DNA from: Pseudomonadota bacterium
GTDB lineage: Bacteria > Pseudomonadota > Gammaproteobacteria > Burkholderiales > Burkholderiaceae_B
Direction: 5' to 3'
Assembly: GCA_023386765.1 (NCBI GenBank)
Contig: JAEWJD010000004.1
Coordinates: 1-8,017, forward strand
DNA: 8,017 bases
Under the pieces are notes generated by a model. It had not been told where the DNA came from, searched no databases, and saw nothing but the letters and a program-made list of their open reading frames with translations. Shown piece by piece: positions 5,586 through 8,017 of this stretch. Position numbers and translations under genes: made by a program. Numbering within the stretch: the stretch's first letter is position 1; every line of letters begins with the position of its first letter.

Positions 5586-6775
5586 CGGAACTGATGCCGC
5601 AGCGTCACCGGCGTGCCGGATTTGACGTCCAGCGTCGTTTGATAGGGTGGCAGGTCGGCATTACGCACGACCACTTTGTACTTACCGGGCGGCAGGCGCA
5701 ACTCACGTAATGGTGGGCTGACGCCGCGGTTCACGCCATTGACCCAGACCTCGCCCCAGGGCTGTATCTGCACGGCGACCGTGACACGGGCCGCCGTCGC
5801 AGGCTGTCGCGACACGTCACGCGGCGCCGCTGCCTGCGGCGTCGCAGGTTCGGCCACCACCTCGGCTGGTGGGGGCACAACCGGCTCGGCGACTGCCTCG
5901 ACAACGGGTTCGATCCGCGTGTCGGGCCGTATGCGTGCGGACTCTGCAGGCGCCGAAGACGGCGTCACGCGAAGGCCGCCGGCCAGTTGCGAGGCCGCGA
6001 TCACCGAGTCCTCGGAGGACGTGAGCCGCTGCCACCAGTAGGCGCCGACCGTCGCGCCCACCAACAGCAACACCACGACCAGGCCATATCGTCGCGAACG
6101 CGATGAAGCCGGCTGCACCGATACCATTTCGACCCTGGGCGCGGCCGATGGGAATGCCAGCGGCGGCAGGGTTTCCTCTTCGGTTTCGTCGGAGCAGCTG
6201 AACGACAGGCTTTCGGCCAGGGCGGTCACCGACTGCGGCCGCTCGGCCGGATAAAAGGCCAGCCCGGCATCAATGGCCTGCAGGAACGAGGGATCGTAAC
6301 GCGGCAGCTCCCGATCGGCCAAAGGCCGATACGGTTCGCCATTCAGACGCTGGGGCGCAGTCGGAGGCAAGGCACCGCAAATCAGGGAATGCGCGACTGC
6401 GCACAGGCTGTAGACGTCACTCCAGGGGCCGCGTGGCCATTGCGCCTCCTGCAGGTAAAACTCATAGGGAGCAAAGCCGGCTTCCGTGATCGGCGCACGC
6501 GCTTCGTGCTGGCGCGCCAGGAGATCGGCGGCCATCAGGTGGGCCCGCCCGCTTTCATCCAGGCCGATGGAAGCCGTGGTGATATCACCACAGATACGCC
6601 CACGCTCGTGCAGGGACTGCAATGCCGGCAGCAGCTCACTCAGCAGCCGCTTGATGCGCTCCTGGGGAACGCCGCCTCGCACCGTCGCTGCAATGGCGTT
6701 CAAGGGACGATGGGCCAGCGGAGCAGCACCGGCAAACGGGCTGCCTGCCAACGAGGGACCAGCAAGGAAAGACAT
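5582..6775 (-). CDS. N-lobe-less pseudokinase with membrane helix and periplasmic PEGA domain
   Basis: A 397-residue inner-membrane protein (residue numbers below count from the ATG). About 20-190 matches the C-lobe of bacterial Ser/Thr kinases: the APE-like FAPYE, WSDVYSLCAVAHSLICG and the late AERPQS. The glycine-rich loop and the ATP-binding Lys are absent because the whole N-lobe is missing. The catalytic loop reads CGDITTAS, keeping Asp64 but losing the Lys and Asn. The DFG position is AD-L, with Ala in place of Asp. It is thus a predicted pseudokinase. A membrane helix at about 230-248 is followed by a Pro/Val/Ala/Glu-rich linker and a PEGA domain at about 329-397. The ATG at 6775 is preferred over a TTG 21 nt upstream; neither has a good ribosome site. 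An in-frame TGA at 6827-6829 rules out a hidden N-lobe upstream. It could bind partners as a scaffold; no substrate is evident. Confidence 0.85.
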   Translation of the reverse strand: MSFLAGPSLAGSPFAGAAPLAHRPLNAIAATVRGGVPQERIKRLLSELLPALQSLHERGRICGDITTASIGLDESGRAHLMAADLLARQHEARAPITEAGFAPYEFYLQEAQWPRGPWSDVYSLCAVAHSLICGALPPTAPQRLNGEPYRPLADRELPRYDPSFLQAIDAGLAFYPAERPQSVTALAESLSFSCSDETEEETLPPLAFPSAAPRVEMVSVQPASSRSRRYGLVVVLLLVGATVGAYWWQRLTSSEDSVIAASQLAGGLRVTPSSAPAESARIRPDTRIEPVVEAVAEPVVPPPAEVVAEPATPQAAAPRDVSRQPATAARVTVAVQIQPWGEVWVNGVNRGVSPPLRELRLPPGKYKVVVRNADLPPYQTTLDVKSGTPVTLRHQFR

Positions 6776-6834
6776 GTCGTTCTGTAAACGGGCCAAAAGC
6801 CAGGGGGCACCCGCAGTCGCGCTGATTCAAAAAG

Positions 6835-6860
6835 CGTGTGCCTGCCGGATGCCGCACACG
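6835..6860. repeat. Inverted repeat CGTGTGC-N12-GCACACG, operator-like
   Basis: Perfect 7-bp arms at 6835-6841 and 6854-6860 with a 12-bp spacer put the half-site centres 19 bp apart, about two helical turns. This is typical of a dimeric regulator's operator. It lies between the start of the minus-strand pseudokinase and the TATTAT box of the plus-strand lipoprotein gene. No T-run follows on either strand that would make it a terminator. Confidence 0.45.
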
Positions 6861-6872
6861 TAGTAATGGACA

Positions 6873-6921
6873 TTGGGTATTATGCCAGCGGCACCGCCTG
6901 ACTCATATTGTCTTGGGTATT
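6873..6921 (+). repeat. TTGGGTATT direct repeat, 40-bp spacing
   Basis: Identical 9-mers at 6873-6881 and 6913-6921 lie on the same strand, 40 bp apart (about four helical turns), upstream of the lipoprotein start. The first overlaps the proposed -10 box. They may be regulator half-sites. At this length, chance cannot be excluded. Confidence 0.35.
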
Positions 6922-6956
6922 CCACAACACAGACCTGCCAGGTCATAGAGAGCCCC

Positions 6957-7346
6957 TTGAAGCCTTACCTTCTTTCTGCGTGCCGTCTGGGCCTGGCCGC
7001 CCTGTTCCCCGCCCTGCTTGCAGGCTGCGCCCATCTTTCCCGCCCCGCCATCCCGACCGAAGCGCAGCAACAGGCACTGGCCCGCGTCGAAGCCGACTAT
7101 CTGGCCGGCCGCTATGGCGACGTGATACGCCAGGTAGCAACATCCGATGAACTGGCCAGCGCACCGGCCAGCATCCAGGTACCGGCCCTCAAGATGCAGG
7201 CCTTCAGCTATTGCGTCAACCGCCACGAAGCGCTTTGCGAAGATGCCTTCGCCCGGATCCTGCAACTGGATCCGGGATTCACGCTGACGGCCGCTGAAGT
7301 GGGCCATCCGATCTGGGGGCCAGCCTACCAGCGTGCCCGCCGCTAA
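6957..7346 (+). CDS. Small lipoprotein, TssQ-like (T6SS-associated family)
   Basis: A 129-residue predicted lipoprotein. The signal sequence is KPYLLSACRLGLAALFPA followed by the lipobox LLAGC with lipidated C24; the next residue is Ala, consistent with outer-membrane sorting. The mature part is helical (QQALARVEADYLAGRYGDVI) and ends in a distinctive block with two Cys (YCVNRHEALC), LDPGF and GHPIWGPAYQ. This resembles the TssQ family of T6SS-associated lipoproteins as I remember it, but I cannot check a profile. The start is taken as TTG at 6957, because it gives a normal lipoprotein signal sequence and AGAGAG lies 5 nt upstream. An ATG at 6882 would place 25 unsuited residues in front. It is divergent from the pseudokinase gene and ends in its own terminator. 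No other secretion gene is in the window, so a T6SS role is not established. Confidence 0.8.
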   Translation: MKPYLLSACRLGLAALFPALLAGCAHLSRPAIPTEAQQQALARVEADYLAGRYGDVIRQVATSDELASAPASIQVPALKMQAFSYCVNRHEALCEDAFARILQLDPGFTLTAAEVGHPIWGPAYQRARR

Positions 7347-7363
7347 GGCCCTCCCCCCATTCG

Positions 7364-7389
7364 AGCCCGCCCTTGCGGGCTTTTCTTTT
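7364..7389 (+). terminator. Intrinsic terminator of the lipoprotein gene
   Basis: GCCCGC (7365-7370) and GCGGGC (7375-7380) pair around the loop CCTT, extended by an A-T pair and followed by TTTTCTTTT. It lies 18 nt past the lipoprotein stop. It is a strong Rho-independent terminator on the plus strand and faces the rpoC terminator. Confidence 0.92.
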
Positions 7390-7414
7390 GCCCGCCGGGC
7401 GCGAGCGCCAGACG

Positions 7415-7445
7415 AAAAAAAACTGCCGGCCCGAAGGCCGGCAGT
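7415..7445 (-). terminator. Intrinsic terminator of rpoC
   Basis: On the minus strand a 10-bp stem (ACTGCCGGCC with GGCCGGCAGT) closes on a TTCG tetraloop, an especially stable C(UUCG)G loop, and runs straight into a run of T residues. It starts 38 nt past the rpoC stop, ending the RNA polymerase operon and separating it from the convergent lipoprotein gene. Confidence 0.93.
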
Positions 7446-7483
7446 CTTGAGCAGCAGCACCTTGCGGTGCCGGCGACATCCGC

Positions 7484-8017
7484 TTATTCGGCGGGCGTCT
7501 CGCCTTGCGGCGACAGCGGCTCTTCCACATCGATTTCGACCGCAACCGGTGCGTCCTCGAAGGGGTTGGCCAGCTGACGCGCGGCTTCGCGCTCGGCCGC
7601 CTCGAGGGCTTCCTTGTCCTTGCGGGCCAGGTGGTAAGCCAGACCGGTACCCGCAGGGATCAAGCGACCCACGATGACGTTTTCCTTCAGGCCGCGCAGA
7701 TCATCACGCTTGCCCATGATGGCCGCTTCGGTCAGCACGCGGGTGGTTTCCTGGAAGGAAGCCGCGGAGATGAACGAGTCGGTCGACAGCGAGGCCTTGG
7801 TGATGCCCAGCAGCACGTTGTCGTAGGAAGCCGGACGCTTGTCCTCGGCGATCACACGGTCGTTTTCGTTCAAGAGCTCGGAACGCTCGACCTGTTCGCC
7901 CGGGATGAAGTCGGCATCGCCCGGATCCGTGATGTTCACACGGCGCAGCATCTGACGAACAATCACTTCGATGTGCTTGTCGTTGATCTTCACGCCCTGC
8001 AGACGATACACGTCCTG
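7484..8017 (-). CDS. rpoC: RNA polymerase beta' subunit, C-terminal 177 residues (partial at the window edge)
   Basis: This is the 3' end of the gene for the beta' subunit of DNA-dependent RNA polymerase. The reading frame is open to the right edge, so the 5' part lies outside the window. Recognisable conserved segments are QDVYRLQGVKINDKHIEVIV at the edge, then MLRRV, the block LLGITKASLSTDSFISAASF (which contributes to the C-terminal part of beta' near the catalytic cleft and omega-binding region), and the tail GLKENVIVGRLIPAGTG. The final 30 residues are acidic and variable between species, ending at TAA (7484-7486). It is the distal gene of the core rpoBC operon and is followed by a strong terminator. 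The identification is certain; the tail suits a betaproteobacterium. Confidence 0.98.
   Translation of the reverse strand, partial: QDVYRLQGVKINDKHIEVIVRQMLRRVNITDPGDADFIPGEQVERSELLNENDRVIAEDKRPASYDNVLLGITKASLSTDSFISAASFQETTRVLTEAAIMGKRDDLRGLKENVIVGRLIPAGTGLAYHLARKDKEALEAAEREAARQLANPFEDAPVAVEIDVEEPLSPQGETPAE

Larger units (their letters stand above)
6776..6956. promoter_or_regulatory. Divergent promoter region between pseudokinase and lipoprotein genes
   Basis: This 181-bp region serves two divergent genes. TATTAT at 6878-6883 is a good plus-strand -10 but has no matching -35. On the minus strand an overlapping CATAAT could serve as -10. The region contains the inverted repeat at 6835-6860 and two TTGGGTATT copies 40 bp apart. 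The lack of -35 elements suggests activator-dependent or coordinated control of the pair. Confidence 0.45.

Noticed and set aside
6776..6900. Frameshifted N-lobe of the kinase upstream of the pseudokinase start
   Set aside because: No glycine-rich loop or VAxK-like motif appears in any minus-strand frame, an in-frame TGA lies at 6827-6829, and the space is too short.
6873..6956. Upstream starts (TTG 6873, ATG 6882) for the lipoprotein
   Set aside because: They would bury the lipoprotein signal sequence inside the protein, and they lie in the promoter region.

Overview
The window looks like part of a GC-rich betaproteobacterial chromosome, most likely Alcaligenaceae (Bordetella/Achromobacter-like). 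This rests on the RpoC C-terminus at the right edge, the high-GC coding style and the types of signalling protein present; it is family recognition, not a database result.

Layout, left to right. Positions 1-416 contain no convincing protein gene. They hold structured DNA and a strong sigma70-type promoter on the minus strand that fires leftward out of the window, possibly toward a stable-RNA operon. At 417-1130 (minus) lies an OmpR/PhoB-type regulator with a degenerate receiver domain. A divergent control region (1131-1391) with GTCAA repeats separates it from a plus-strand set of three genes: a canonical OmpR-family response regulator (1392-2102), a secreted LysM-FecR protein (2162-3265) and a CHASE2-PAS hybrid membrane histidine kinase (3276-5585). 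Their order and spacing suggest one operon encoding an envelope-sensing two-component system with a dedicated periplasmic accessory protein.

The kinase gene meets, stop to stop with a 4-bp overlap, a minus-strand gene (5582-6775) for an unusual membrane protein. It is a kinase-like domain lacking the whole N-lobe and most catalytic residues, followed by one membrane helix, a Pro/Ala/Val/Glu-rich linker and a periplasmic PEGA domain. A divergent intergenic region with an inverted repeat and a 9-bp direct repeat separates it from a small plus-strand lipoprotein (6957-7346) that resembles TssQ-type T6SS-associated lipoproteins. A good terminator ends that gene. A second, facing terminator ends rpoC, whose last 177 codons fill the right edge on the minus strand.

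The most interesting part is the block 417-7346. It is a cell-envelope signalling island beside the core rpoC gene, with two different transcriptional regulators, a LysM-FecR/CHASE2 sensor pair, and a pseudokinase-PEGA/lipoprotein pair. Whether these form one pathway cannot be decided from sequence alone.
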